This document shows positions 26,670 to 35,751 of a stretch of 64,000 nucleotides of DNA, piece after piece; the first letter of the stretch is position 1; each line of letters starts with the position of its first letter. The notes under the pieces were generated by a model, which had not been told where the DNA came from, ran no database searches, and was given only the letters and a program-made list of their open reading frames with translations. The position numbers and the translations under genes are program-made. The stretch is taken from assembly GCF_900142845.1 (NCBI RefSeq), contig NZ_FSRU01000002.1:1550001-1614000 (forward strand), given 5' to 3'. Source of the stretch: Paraburkholderia phenazinium (lineage in GTDB: Bacteria > Pseudomonadota > Gammaproteobacteria > Burkholderiales > Burkholderiaceae).

Positions 26670-27812
26670 TTAGCAGTCGAGCGGCAGCAGAATCTGAAAC
26701 TCGGTGTGACCCGGACGGCTTTCCACTTCGATCAGCCCATCGTGCTGCTGCACGAAGGTCTGCGCGAGCGTGAGACCGAGACCGCTGCCATCGTCGCGCC
26801 CCGAAACGAGCGGATAAAAAATGCGGTCGCGGATGTCCTCCGGAATGCCAGGTCCGTTGTCGATGATATGCAAGTCCAATGCCAGCTTACATAGACGTTT
26901 CGCAATGGTGATCTTGCGCGCCACACGCGTGCGCAATTCAATTCGTGCGTCGCCCTGCGAAATCCGTTCGCGCAGCGCTTCCGCTGCATTACGAACGATA
27001 TTGAGGACGGCCTGAATCAGTTGTTCCTTGTCGCCGCGCAGATCGGGCACGCTCACGTCATAGTCGCGCTCGATGGTGAGGCCGCGCGGAAATTCCGCCA
27101 GAATCACGGCCCGCACGCGCTCGCACACTTCGTGAATATTCACGTCGCCCACGATATGCGGATGACGGTGCGGTTCGAGCAGGCGGTCGACCAGCGTCTG
27201 CAGCCGGTCCGATTCCTTGATGATGACCTGGGTGTACTCGCGCAATTCGTCGCGTTCGCGCACGCCCAGTTCGAACTCCAGCAATTGCGCCGCGCCGCGA
27301 ATGCCGCCGAGCGGATTCTTGATTTCGTGCGCGAGATTGCGGATCAGTTGCTTGTTGACCGCGGTCAGATCGTTGATGCGCTCTTCGCGGTCGGTGCGCA
27401 TGTGGCGTTCGTTTTCGAACAGCTCGAGCAGCACATAGTCCGGCGCGCCTTCCAGATACCCCACGATCGCATGCACATGCAGCGGCTCGTGGCCCTGACG
27501 CTCCAGCACCGCGTCGAGGTGCGTCGCGTGAAAGCGCTGTTCGGCAATCGAGGCGATCGTCGCGATCAGTTCGTCCGAATTCGCGAAGATGTCCGGCCAC
27601 GCCATCTGCGTCAGTTGCCGGCGCGAGAGATCGAGCATCGCCTCCGCCGAGGGATTCGCAAACGCAACGCGCAGCGTGCGCTTGTCGAGCACGAGCACGA
27701 CCGTCGGCAAGGCCTCGAACCCCGTCAACAGACCGGAGTCCACCAGCTGTGCGTTTTCCGACAGCGGCTCGGTATGCCCTTTTCTTGCTTTGATCAGATT
27801 CTTCAGAACCAT
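26670..27812 (-). CDS. glnL: Nitrogen regulation sensor kinase NtrB
   Basis: 380 residues from the ATG at 27812 (a 16-codon upstream extension is less likely). The protein is soluble: a PAS domain at about 35-130, then the HisKA helix with His162 in RNLAHEIKNPLGGIRGA, and the HATPase domain with DNGPGIPEDIRD, FYPLVSGRDDGSGLGL. It phosphorylates NtrC when nitrogen is short and dephosphorylates it when PII binds. Sits between glnA and ntrC on one strand, the standard glnA-ntrB-ntrC order. Confidence 0.96.
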   Translation of the reverse strand: MVLKNLIKARKGHTEPLSENAQLVDSGLLTGFEALPTVVLVLDKRTLRVAFANPSAEAMLDLSRRQLTQMAWPDIFANSDELIATIASIAEQRFHATHLDAVLERQGHEPLHVHAIVGYLEGAPDYVLLELFENERHMRTDREERINDLTAVNKQLIRNLAHEIKNPLGGIRGAAQLLEFELGVRERDELREYTQVIIKESDRLQTLVDRLLEPHRHPHIVGDVNIHEVCERVRAVILAEFPRGLTIERDYDVSVPDLRGDKEQLIQAVLNIVRNAAEALRERISQGDARIELRTRVARKITIAKRLCKLALDLHIIDNGPGIPEDIRDRIFYPLVSGRDDGSGLGLTLAQTFVQQHDGLIEVESRPGHTEFQILLPLDC

Positions 27813-27904
27813 CTTGCAGTCTGGCCGATGAGAGATGGTGATACGACAGACGACGCGCACGTTGGTCTCGTGAACCGCAGCGCAAACGTTGCCTCGTGCT
27901 CAAC

Positions 27905-27932
27905 AAAAAAGGGACGGCGCCGCCGTCCCTTT
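27905..27932 (-). terminator. Rho-independent terminator downstream of glnA
   Basis: On the minus strand AAAGGGACGGCG pairs with CGCCGTCCCTTT and is followed by a T run. It lies between glnA and ntrB, so it would reduce read-through and keep regulator levels below glutamine synthetase levels. Confidence 0.8.
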
Positions 27933-28005
27933 GTGACCCGCATTCGATCAGTCACGAGCGTCGGGCGCGCGCTTCGCCACTTGCGCGGCGAAGCGCCATC
28001 GCCGC

Positions 28006-29421
28006 TTACAGCGAGTAGTACAGTTCGAACTCGACCGGGTGCGTGGTCATACGCACACGTTGCAGTTCCGCTTCCTTCAGGCCCAGGTACGCGTCGATCA
28101 TGGCGTCCGTGAACACACCGCCGCGCGTCAGGAACTCGCGGTCGCTGTTCAGTGCTTCCAGAGCCTGGTCGAGGCCAGCGCACACGGTCGGGATCTTTGC
28201 ATCCTCTTCCGGCGGCAGGTCGTACAGGTTCTTGTCAGCCGCTTCGCCCGGGTGGATCTTGTTCTGCACGCCGTCCAGACCTGCCATCATCAGTGCCGAG
28301 AAGCACAGGTACGGGTTAGCCATCGGATCCGGGAAGCGCGTTTCGATACGGCGGCCCTTCGGGTTCGACACGTGCGGAATGCGGATCGATGCCGAACGGT
28401 TGCGCGCCGAGTAAGCGAGCTTGACCGGTGCTTCGAAGTGCGGCACGAGACGCTTGTACGAGTTCGTCGTCGGGTTCGTGATGGCGTTCAGCGCGCGAGC
28501 GTGCTTGATGATGCCGCCAATGTAGAACAGCGCGAATTCCGACAGGCCAGCGTAGCCGTTGCCTGCGAACAGGTTCTGGCCGTCCTTCCAGATCGACTGG
28601 TGAACGTGCATGCCCGAACCGTTGTCGCCCACCACCGGCTTCGGCATGAACGTAGCCGTCTTGCCGTACGTGTGCGCAACGTTGTGCACGATGTACTTCA
28701 GTTGCTGCGTCCAGTCGGCGCGCTGAACCAGCGTCGAGAACTTCGTGCCGATTTCGTTCTGGCCCTGGCCTGCGACTTCGTGGTGATGCACTTCGACCGG
28801 AATGCCGATCTGTTCGAGCAGCAGACACATTTCCGAACGGATGTCCTGGAACGAGTCGACCGGCGCGACCGGGAAGTAGCCGCCCTTGATGCCCGGACGG
28901 TGGCCCGTGTTGCCGCCTTCGAATTCCTTGCCTGCCGACCACGGTGCTTCTTCCGAACCGATCTTCACGAAGCAGCCCGACATGTCCGTGTTCCACTGGA
29001 CCGAGTCGAAAATAAAGAATTCCGGTTCCGGACCGAAGTAGGCCGTGTCGCCGAGACCCGTGCTCTTCAGATAGGCTTCAGCGCGCTTTGCCAGCGAGCG
29101 CGGATCGCGTTCGTAGCCCTTGCCGTCGGCCGGTTCGACCACGTCGCAAGTCAGTACGAGGGTCGACTCTTCATAGAACGGGTCGATGAAGGCCGTGTCG
29201 GCGTCCGGCACGAGCAGCATGTCCGACGCTTCGATGCCCTTCCAGCCGGCAATCGACGAACCGTCAAACGCATGGCCGCTCTCGAACTTGTCTTCGTCGA
29301 ATGCCGACACCGGCACCGAAACGTGTTGCTCTTTGCCGCGCGTGTCGGTGAAACGGAAGTCGACAAACTTGACGTCCTCGTCCTTGACGATTTGCATGAC
29401 GTCGGCCACGGATTTACTCAT
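28006..29421 (-). CDS. glnA: Glutamine synthetase, type I
   Basis: 471 residues, the usual GSI-beta length. It makes glutamine from glutamate, ammonia and ATP as a cytoplasmic dodecamer. Visible signatures: beta-grasp motif [21 protein letters not shown] near 52-60, metal ligands in [10 protein letters not shown] (130-139), [14 protein letters not shown] (261-274), and the adenylylation site Tyr400 in [10 protein letters not shown], so activity is likely tuned by GlnE. Expression is expected from a sigma-54 promoter with NtrC sites upstream. Confidence 0.98.
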   Translation of the reverse strand: MSKSVADVMQIVKDEDVKFVDFRFTDTRGKEQHVSVPVSAFDEDKFESGHAFDGSSIAGWKGIEASDMLLVPDADTAFIDPFYEESTLVLTCDVVEPADGKGYERDPRSLAKRAEAYLKSTGLGDTAYFGPEPEFFIFDSVQWNTDMSGCFVKIGSEEAPWSAGKEFEGGNTGHRPGIKGGYFPVAPVDSFQDIRSEMCLLLEQIGIPVEVHHHEVAGQGQNEIGTKFSTLVQRADWTQQLKYIVHNVAHTYGKTATFMPKPVVGDNGSGMHVHQSIWKDGQNLFAGNGYAGLSEFALFYIGGIIKHARALNAITNPTTNSYKRLVPHFEAPVKLAYSARNRSASIRIPHVSNPKGRRIETRFPDPMANPYLCFSALMMAGLDGVQNKIHPGEAADKNLYDLPPEEDAKIPTVCAGLDQALEALNSDREFLTRGGVFTDAMIDAYLGLKEAELQRVRMTTHPVEFELYYSL

Positions 29422-29576
29422 AACCTATCTCCTGATTAACGAATTCGGCGGATTTAGCCGCCGCCCAAATCTAGCTGACCCGTCCCGGCACGTCTACCTC
29501 GCATTGCTGCCACGCTGCCTGCAAGCGCGACGCGGACGCCGAAAGCCGGTGATCGAATCGATCGGCACCAAATAAG

Positions 29577-29591
29577 CAGCTTCTGTGCCAT
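29577..29591 (-). promoter_or_regulatory. Sigma-54 promoter of glnA
   Basis: On the minus strand TGGCACAGAAGCTGC has the invariant GG and GC with exactly ten bases between them (consensus TGGCAC-N5-TTGC). It lies about 155 bases before the glnA start. Confidence 0.82.
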
Positions 29592-29690
29592 GTGTGCGCC
29601 AAGCCGGCGCAGAGGCCTATCGCCACGCGCGTTTGCAGGGAATCGCCGCACCCTCGCCGGCGTGAACGAGCCCTCTTTCCTGAAACGTCG

Positions 29691-29705
29691 GCACCATCAT
29701 AGGGC
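29691..29705. promoter_or_regulatory. Weak NtrC-binding-like site
   Basis: GCACCATCATAGGGC fits the outer bases of the NtrC consensus (GCAC-N7-GTGC) imperfectly. It is about 100 bases upstream of the sigma-54 promoter. Confidence 0.45.
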
Positions 29706-29759
29706 AATCCGGAAATGCTCACCGGATCGAATCCCTGTTTTGGGGCGTAGATGCCATTT

Positions 29760-29776
29760 TGCACTGTTTTGGCGCA
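29760..29776. promoter_or_regulatory. NtrC enhancer-like site upstream of glnA
   Basis: TGCACTGTTTTGGCGCA is a near-dyad very close to known enterobacterial NtrC sites (consensus TGCACTA-TTTGGTGCA). It lies about 170 bases upstream of the sigma-54 promoter, a normal enhancer distance. Confidence 0.7.
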
Positions 29777-29878
29777 TTCAGTCTGGCGCCGGCCGCCACG
29801 TTGCGGTGTAGCGGCGCCGCACGCATGGCGAACCCGCCGCGCTAGAATGGTCATTTGGTCCGAAGGAGACTTGCTGTC

Positions 29879-30343
29879 ATGAGTACGCTCGAACAGTTGT
29901 ATGCCCAGGCCGAAAAGCGCCGCCTCGACAACCAGTTGCCCTATGCGGGCGCGTTGTCGCCCGCCGAGGCCTTCGAGCTTCTGCAACTCGATCCGCGTAC
30001 CCGTCTCGTCGACGTGCGCACGCGCGCCGAACTGGACTGGGTCGGCCGGCCGGTGATCGGCGACGGTCAGTACGCGCATGTCGAGTGGACCCGCTATCCG
30101 GGCGCCGTGCCGAATCAGGAATTCATCCAGCAACTGGGCCAGAGCGCCGGCGCCGACACGCCCGTACTGTTTCTGTGCCGCAGCGCCGCGCGCTCGAAGC
30201 TCGCCGCCATTGCCGCAACCCAGGCTGGCTTCACCAAAGCGTTCGATCTGCTGGAAGGCTTTGAAGGCGACAAGGACGGCCAGGGTCATCGGAAGACGGT
30301 CTCGGGCTGGTGTTTTCGGGGCTTGCCGTGGATTGGGGCGTAA
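29879..30343 (+). CDS. Rhodanese-like sulfurtransferase
   Basis: A 154-residue single-domain rhodanese, cytoplasmic. The active-site loop FLCRSAARSKLAA carries the persulfide-forming Cys; LVDVRTRAELDWVG is the typical CH2A-like motif. AAGGAG precedes the ATG at 29879. The C-terminal GWCFRGLPWIGA is common to the proteobacterial branch. It is divergent from glnA; the sulfur acceptor is unknown. Confidence 0.9.
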   Translation: MSTLEQLYAQAEKRRLDNQLPYAGALSPAEAFELLQLDPRTRLVDVRTRAELDWVGRPVIGDGQYAHVEWTRYPGAVPNQEFIQQLGQSAGADTPVLFLCRSAARSKLAAIAATQAGFTKAFDLLEGFEGDKDGQGHRKTVSGWCFRGLPWIGA

Positions 30344-30524
30344 GGGCGGGTTGAGGTCGGCTTAAGGCTGGCGCCCCCTTCCTGAAGCACAACGCGCCGG
30401 CGACACATTGACTGCATCGTCGGCGCGGCATGTGACACTGCGATGATGCGGCATCGGGCCCGCTCGACTGACGGACGACGACCGCTTCGATCGTCGTCCA
30501 CCGCCCGAACAGCACCCGACCCGC
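30344..30524. other. Short convergent gap
   Basis: 180 bases between two convergent genes. A frame overlapping the rhodanese on the minus strand is a shadow. Nothing else is seen. Confidence 0.4.
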
Positions 30525-33476
30525 TTAAGGCGCGGCGGAGATACCGAAGACGTGCAACTTGCCGGCGCTCACCTGTCTCGGCAAGGTGACGCTCGCCACC
30601 AGCTTGCCGGGCGTCAGCGGCACCGTGTCCGCAAACAGATAGGTCTTGACGGCGTTGTTGGTGCCGTCGCCGGCATTGCGATACGTGGTTGTCAACGCGA
30701 TCGGGTCGACCGGCGCCGCACTCCCGCCATTGAGGGTCCAGTCGTCGAAGGCGAGCGTGAACGGCATGGTCGTGCCGTCGGCGTAGGTCACGAGCGCGGC
30801 GCCCGAGCCGGGCCCGTTATTGGCCGAACCCAGCAGAACCAGCGAACGACCCGTCGTGCCAGGCGGCATGGCGATGGTCTGCCCCACTGCCACGGCGTTA
30901 TCCAGCGGGCCGGCGGACAGGATAAAGCTGGCGCCGTTGAAGACGAACGGTTTGCCCGGCGCCGCGCCGGCCGCCGTCAATGCCTGCGACGAGTAGCTGT
31001 AGAGCGAGCCGTCGAAGTCCGCACCCAGGCCGTCCGTATCAGTGCTGCCGTCCGCGCCGATGCCGTGGTTGTTGAAGGCATCCGCCACGTTGCGCGCCAG
31101 CGGCACGCCATAGGACGGCGGCGCGTCGGCAGGGTCCGTGCCCCACTGCGAAGGCGACGACCCCATCGCGAAGTTCAGCGTCGCGCCGTTCGCCAGCGCG
31201 TCGACGTCGAGCCACGCACTATTGTGGACAGCGCCGTTGACGGTCAGGCTTTGCACATAATTCGCGGTGGGCGCGCCGGGTGCCCTGATGCGCAGCGTCT
31301 TGCCATTACCCAGATGAACGGTGATGGACGAAAACTGCGGACTGCCGATCGCAAAGCCGCCGACACCCGGAATCTCCGGATAGAGGCCAAGCGCCCCCCA
31401 CACATACCATCCCGACACCGCGCCCAGGTCGTCATTGCCGGGCAAACCGTTCGCCCCGGTGCCGAAGGCGCTCGCCATGATCTGCTGGACGACGTTCTGC
31501 GTGCCCGACGGCGAACCGGCCCAGTTGTACAGCCAGGGCACCTCGAAGGTCGGCTCGTTGCCCATATAGAAATTGGGCAGGCTCGTCCCCGCGTTCAACA
31601 CCGTGAAGAACGTGTTCAGCCGCGACACCACCGTCGTATTCCCACCCAGTTGGGCAAACAGTCCGGCCGGGTTGAACGGCACCATCCACGTGTACTGCTC
31701 GGCATTGCCTTCCACGTAGTTGTCGGTGCTGCTCGGGGTCTCCGGAATCCAGCTGCCGTCCGAGTTGCGCCCGGCGATCAACGGCGGCGTCAACGAGGTA
31801 TTGAGCAGGTTCTGCCAGTAGGCCGAGCGGCTACGCAGCATTTTCTGGATGGTGGTATTGCCCAGCTCGCCGGCAAACTGCGAAATGGCGAAATCGCTGC
31901 TGCCGTATTCCAGCGTGGACGATGCCTGCCCCCACTCACCGCTCGTGATGTAGCCGAACTGCAGGTAACTGGCGCGCCCGCCGTTGGTCGTCACGCCATT
32001 GCACGCGGTGCCGGGAATGTTGGCCATCTGGATCATATGGCTCAGGGCGCCCGCGGTATCGAACGAGCGCGCGCCGAATCCATATGCGCCCGCCAGGATC
32101 AGCGAGCCGGCGTCGCCCGGCATCACGCCGTCTTCGACGTTGTCGTTGACCCAGTGGGGAATCGCGCCGCACTGATCCGCATCGTTCACGAGCGACTGCG
32201 CCATGTCGCTGGTCTCTTGCGGAAACAGCGTGGCCTTGAGCGGAATCAGCGAGCGGTAGATGTCCCAGCCCGAGAAGCTGGTGTACTGCGCCGCATGGCC
32301 GGCGCTGACCGTGTGGACCTTCTGGTCGAAGCCGATATATTGGCCGTTGACGTCGCTGAACACGCTCGGCGCCCACGACGCATGGTAGAACGCCGTATAA
32401 AACTTCGTCAGCGCGGTGGTATCGCGGCTACTCACCTGGATGGTATTCAGGCGCTGATTCCATATTGCATCGGCCACCGCCTTTACACCGTCAAAATCCC
32501 AGGACGGATTTTCCCGCTCGAGATTAACTTTGGCATTGGCGACGCTCACGTATGAAATACCGATTTTCATCATGACCGTGCCGGCTTTACCGAAATTCAT
32601 GACAGCACGGCCATTGGTAAAGGAAGAAGTGGATGCCAATGGCTGATTAAACTCGGCATAAAAGTACACTGGGACATTCGTTGCATTGCCGCAAAAATGG
32701 CCGCCGGTGGTACTGCCCGAAATAGTCCGGGCGTCCACCTGGGCGACCGAGCCGGCCACGCTCGTTTCGGTATTGGTATAGGTCGTGTCGAGCACGAGCG
32801 TCGACGGCTGCCGGTCCGGATACGTGAAGCGGCCAAAGCCCGTGCGCAGGGTCGCCGTCAGTTCGACCTTGACCTGGTTGTCGAGCAGCACGGAATAGGC
32901 GCCCGCTACCGATTTCTCGTTGGCATGGCTAAAGGTTTGGGCCAGTGGCCTGGTGGCATCCAGTGTCGGCATGACGGGGAATTCGCCGTCGTTGCCGGAA
33001 CATCCCGCGCCGCTCATATGCGTGAGACTGAAGCTCTGGATCGACCCGATGTCGTAGTAGTAACCGGCCGGGGAGCCCGGCTCCGCGCTGTTCGACGGCG
33101 CCGGCGTGGTGTTCGTGTCGGGCGCCCATTGCACCATGCCGTTCGGCAAGCCGGCGGCCGGCACCACGCTGCCGGCCTGGCCGGCGGGCACCGGATTCGG
33201 CGAGTTGCTGGCCAAGGTGCCGATCAGCGGGTTGACGTATTGCGTCAAGCGCATGGCGAAGCGATCGTCGGCGGGGGTTTGCGCGTCGTCATTGGCAACG
33301 CTCAGGGCTGAATTGCTGGAACTGGAACTACCGCCTGCGCCGGTCTGCCCTGTGGCATGAAGCTGGTCCGCCGCCACGACGGCAGAGCCGGACTGACTGC
33401 CCGGACTATCTCCTCCACACCCTGTCAAAGAACCAATGATGATCAAAGCGGCCGTCAAACGGCGTAAATCTATCAT
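30525..33476 (-). CDS. GH92-type alpha-mannosidase-like lipoprotein
   Basis: 983 residues. The N-terminus RRLTAALIIIGSLTGCGG is a lipoprotein signal (LTGC, Cys20), followed by a Ser/Gly-rich spacer. The GH92 family is recognised from YVNPLIGT, PNGMVQWAPDT, SFSLTHMSGAGC, GNEPTFEVPWLYNWAG and GNDDLGAVSGWYVWGALGLY. GH92 enzymes are calcium-dependent exo-acting mannosidases. A further beta-rich region of about 200 residues follows the catalytic part. The protein should be attached to a membrane facing the periplasm or surface. Substrate (mannan or N-glycan from plants or fungi) is an inference from the family. Confidence 0.9.
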   Translation of the reverse strand: MIDLRRLTAALIIIGSLTGCGGDSPGSQSGSAVVAADQLHATGQTGAGGSSSSSNSALSVANDDAQTPADDRFAMRLTQYVNPLIGTLASNSPNPVPAGQAGSVVPAAGLPNGMVQWAPDTNTTPAPSNSAEPGSPAGYYYDIGSIQSFSLTHMSGAGCSGNDGEFPVMPTLDATRPLAQTFSHANEKSVAGAYSVLLDNQVKVELTATLRTGFGRFTYPDRQPSTLVLDTTYTNTETSVAGSVAQVDARTISGSTTGGHFCGNATNVPVYFYAEFNQPLASTSSFTNGRAVMNFGKAGTVMMKIGISYVSVANAKVNLERENPSWDFDGVKAVADAIWNQRLNTIQVSSRDTTALTKFYTAFYHASWAPSVFSDVNGQYIGFDQKVHTVSAGHAAQYTSFSGWDIYRSLIPLKATLFPQETSDMAQSLVNDADQCGAIPHWVNDNVEDGVMPGDAGSLILAGAYGFGARSFDTAGALSHMIQMANIPGTACNGVTTNGGRASYLQFGYITSGEWGQASSTLEYGSSDFAISQFAGELGNTTIQKMLRSRSAYWQNLLNTSLTPPLIAGRNSDGSWIPETPSSTDNYVEGNAEQYTWMVPFNPAGLFAQLGGNTTVVSRLNTFFTVLNAGTSLPNFYMGNEPTFEVPWLYNWAGSPSGTQNVVQQIMASAFGTGANGLPGNDDLGAVSGWYVWGALGLYPEIPGVGGFAIGSPQFSSITVHLGNGKTLRIRAPGAPTANYVQSLTVNGAVHNSAWLDVDALANGATLNFAMGSSPSQWGTDPADAPPSYGVPLARNVADAFNNHGIGADGSTDTDGLGADFDGSLYSYSSQALTAAGAAPGKPFVFNGASFILSAGPLDNAVAVGQTIAMPPGTTGRSLVLLGSANNGPGSGAALVTYADGTTMPFTLAFDDWTLNGGSAAPVDPIALTTTYRNAGDGTNNAVKTYLFADTVPLTPGKLVASVTLPRQVSAGKLHVFGISAAP

Positions 33477-33803
33477 GGCTGTCTCCTGAATTTTGTTTAG
33501 TCATCCGAATCATCCATTTAACAATGAAACCAATGACTGAAGCCATGCTATACGAGGCGCTCAAATCGCGTCAACTGATTATCTAATGCCGATTTATGTT
33601 TATTGGAATTTACTAAACAGACTAAAATCCCGCCGAAATACTCAATCATTCTCAAGCGGAGATGCCGGATCGGCAGGCGCCATCCGGTTATGCATAATGC
33701 ATTTGATTTAACGAATTACCGGAATGGCGAGAATGCCGCGGCTGAAGGTGGATGATGGAAAGCCGCATGGATCAGCGGCTATTCCTATGGTGGCTGCGGC
33801 CTC
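33477..33803. other. AT-rich intergenic region, likely promoter of the GH92 gene
   Basis: About 330 bases between two minus-strand genes. The first half is AT-rich (for example TTTATGTTTATTGGAATTTAC near 33593-33613) in contrast to the flanks and probably carries promoter elements. I cannot place exact boxes. Confidence 0.4.
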
Positions 33804-34649
33804 TCAACCGCGCGGTTTGCCCGCGGCCGCGGCCACTGCCGCCGCTTCCGGCTCGACGATGTCGCCGCCCAGCAGATGCACGCCCTCGCGCAGTTTCACG
33901 AACGCCGCCGCAACGGCTTCCGGCTCGCCCTTCACACCCAGATCGATATGGCGCCGCGCATAGACGCCGCCCCGCTCCGCATCGCCGACGCTCGGCAAGC
34001 TGAACACTCGCACGCTGGGGAAATCGTGCTCGATCTTTTCCATCAGCGGCGTCAGCGTCGACTCGGGCAGTTCGAACACCAGCAAGGACTTTTCCGCGTG
34101 CGGCATGGCGTGATGCAGATGCGCGTACTTCGTGTCCAGCACCCACTCGATCATCGGCCACGCCATCACGGGAAAGCCCGGCACGAAGTGATGGTCGCCC
34201 ACCGAAAAGCCCGGAATCTTGTTGTAGCCGTTCGGAATGATCGACGCGCCTTGCGGGTAGGTCCCCATGTTGAGGCGGTGACGGTTTTCCGGCGAATCGA
34301 GATCCACGGGATGGGGCGAATTGGCCGGATGGGTGTCGCGAATCCGCTCGCGGATCAGTTCCGCCGCTTCCGGATGCAAGGCAAGCGGCACGCCGAGCGC
34401 GGCGGCCGCGCACTGACGCGTGTGATCGTCCGGCGTCGCGCCGATGCCGCCCGTCGAGAACACGATGTCGCCCGACGCCAGCGTGCGGCGCAGCGTGGCG
34501 GTGATGCGCTCCGGCTCGTCGCCGATGTACTCGGCCCAGCCGAGCGACAGACCGCGCGCGGTCAGCAATTCGATGACCTTCGGCAGGTGCTTGTCGACAC
34601 GCCTGCCCGACAGGATTTCGTCGCCGATGATGATGACGCCAAATGCCAT
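33804..34649 (-). CDS. CinA-type MoCF domain protein
   Basis: 281 residues from the ATG at 34649, with GAGG nine bases upstream. The N-terminal 170 residues match the molybdopterin-binding (MoCF) domain of competence/damage-inducible protein CinA: GVIIIGDEILSGRRVDKH, then FSTGGIGATPDDHTRQ. There is no C-terminal nicotinamide-nucleotide deamidase domain, so this is the short form. Gene transcribed with the next membrane protein gene upstream of it (gap about 20 bases). Biochemical role uncertain. Confidence 0.88.
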   Translation of the reverse strand: MAFGVIIIGDEILSGRRVDKHLPKVIELLTARGLSLGWAEYIGDEPERITATLRRTLASGDIVFSTGGIGATPDDHTRQCAAAALGVPLALHPEAAELIRERIRDTHPANSPHPVDLDSPENRHRLNMGTYPQGASIIPNGYNKIPGFSVGDHHFVPGFPVMAWPMIEWVLDTKYAHLHHAMPHAEKSLLVFELPESTLTPLMEKIEHDFPSVRVFSLPSVGDAERGGVYARRHIDLGVKGEPEAVAAAFVKLREGVHLLGGDIVEPEAAAVAAAAGKPRG

Positions 34650-34668
34650 TGCGGCCTCGCAGATAAAT

Positions 34669-35502
34669 TCAGTAGGGAACCACGGGCGCCACCTGACGCG
34701 CGCCCTGCTCTTCCGCGCGCATGCGCTGCAGCGCGCGCAGACAGTAATAGCCGAACCATAGCGCCGAGAAGACGAGGATGAACGCATAAATCCAGATCGT
34801 CACGGCCGTGATCACGGGGAACAGCACAATCAGCCAGACCGACGTGGCCCAGATCAGCGTCGGCAGCGAACCCAGCAAGCCGCTCGCGACGCCGATCAGC
34901 AGCAGCGGCAAGCGGTAGCGCCGCACCAGCGCGCGCCGTTCGTCGCGGCTCGCATGCAAGGCAAGCGCGTCGTAGGTCATCACGCGGTAGGTCAGCCAAC
35001 CCCACAGCAGCGGCGGAATCAACGCAAAAAACGGCGGAATCAGCCACAGCGGCAACGTAAGGACCAGCAGCACCAGGCAGACGAGCGTGGTCCACAGCGC
35101 TTGCACGAGACTACCGTACCACGTTCCGCCGCGGCGCATTTCGAGGCCGGCGAACTGCCGCGCGGACAGATGGCGGATCACGCCCGGCATGGAGAGCGTA
35201 GCGATCAGCAGCAGGATCGTCACGACGATCAGCGGAATCGCCATGGCGATCACGATAAAAGGCGCGAGCGCGGTGTGCAGTGCGGAAAAACCGAGCCAGT
35301 CGAACAGGTGGTAAAGCGTGGTGGTGAACGACCAGCTTTCGAGCCACGCGCGCGTCGTGCCGATCAGCGTTTGCCAGGAAAACCAGAGAATCACGCCCCA
35401 TACGACCGTTGCCGCGAGAAACGGCAGGAAGGTCAACCAGAGCATCCGCGGATGGAGCGCGCTTGCGAGCGCGCGCCCAAACGAGCGCAACAGATCATTC
35501 AT
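34669..35502 (-). CDS. EI24/CysZ-like membrane protein
   Basis: 277 residues from the ATG at 35502 (MNDLLRSFGRALASALHPRM), preferred over the Arg-rich upstream extension. The domain of CysZ/EI24 proteins is recognised from the start helix and four to six hydrophobic segments (LWLTFLPFLAATVVWGVILW, FIVIAMAIPLIVVTILLL, LVCLVLLVLTLPLWLIPPF, LIVLFPVITAVTIWIYAFIL). Family members include sulfate permeases; this one has no sulfur genes nearby, so sulfate transport is only a possibility. Probably co-transcribed with the CinA-like gene. Confidence 0.82.
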   Translation of the reverse strand: MNDLLRSFGRALASALHPRMLWLTFLPFLAATVVWGVILWFSWQTLIGTTRAWLESWSFTTTLYHLFDWLGFSALHTALAPFIVIAMAIPLIVVTILLLIATLSMPGVIRHLSARQFAGLEMRRGGTWYGSLVQALWTTLVCLVLLVLTLPLWLIPPFFALIPPLLWGWLTYRVMTYDALALHASRDERRALVRRYRLPLLLIGVASGLLGSLPTLIWATSVWLIVLFPVITAVTIWIYAFILVFSALWFGYYCLRALQRMRAEEQGARQVAPVVPY

Positions 35503-35751
35503 GCGAGCCAGTGCGAGTGAGCGAAACGATAGGACAGCGGGAAGCCGCAAAAAATCCGTCGCGAGCCGCGACGTGCGAAGTCTGCACAGGATAAACCACC
35601 GGACGGGGCGCCGGTAGGGGCGCCCGGCGAGCCGCCGGCATGGGCGGCGGCACGGGCGGCGTGGGCGGCGAGCCAAAGATCAGAGTGAAGCCGCGCCGTT
35701 GTCAGCTCTTTTCTCAGCAGCATTGCGCTGCTTGCAGCCAGATGACCCCGC

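Noticed and set aside
28039..29439. Plus-strand frame of 466 codons opposite glnA
   Set aside because: Exact shadow of glutamine synthetase with codon-mirror composition.
30552..32555. Plus-strand frame of 667 codons opposite the GH92 gene
   Set aside because: Antisense shadow; the GH92 motifs and lipobox support the minus-strand gene.
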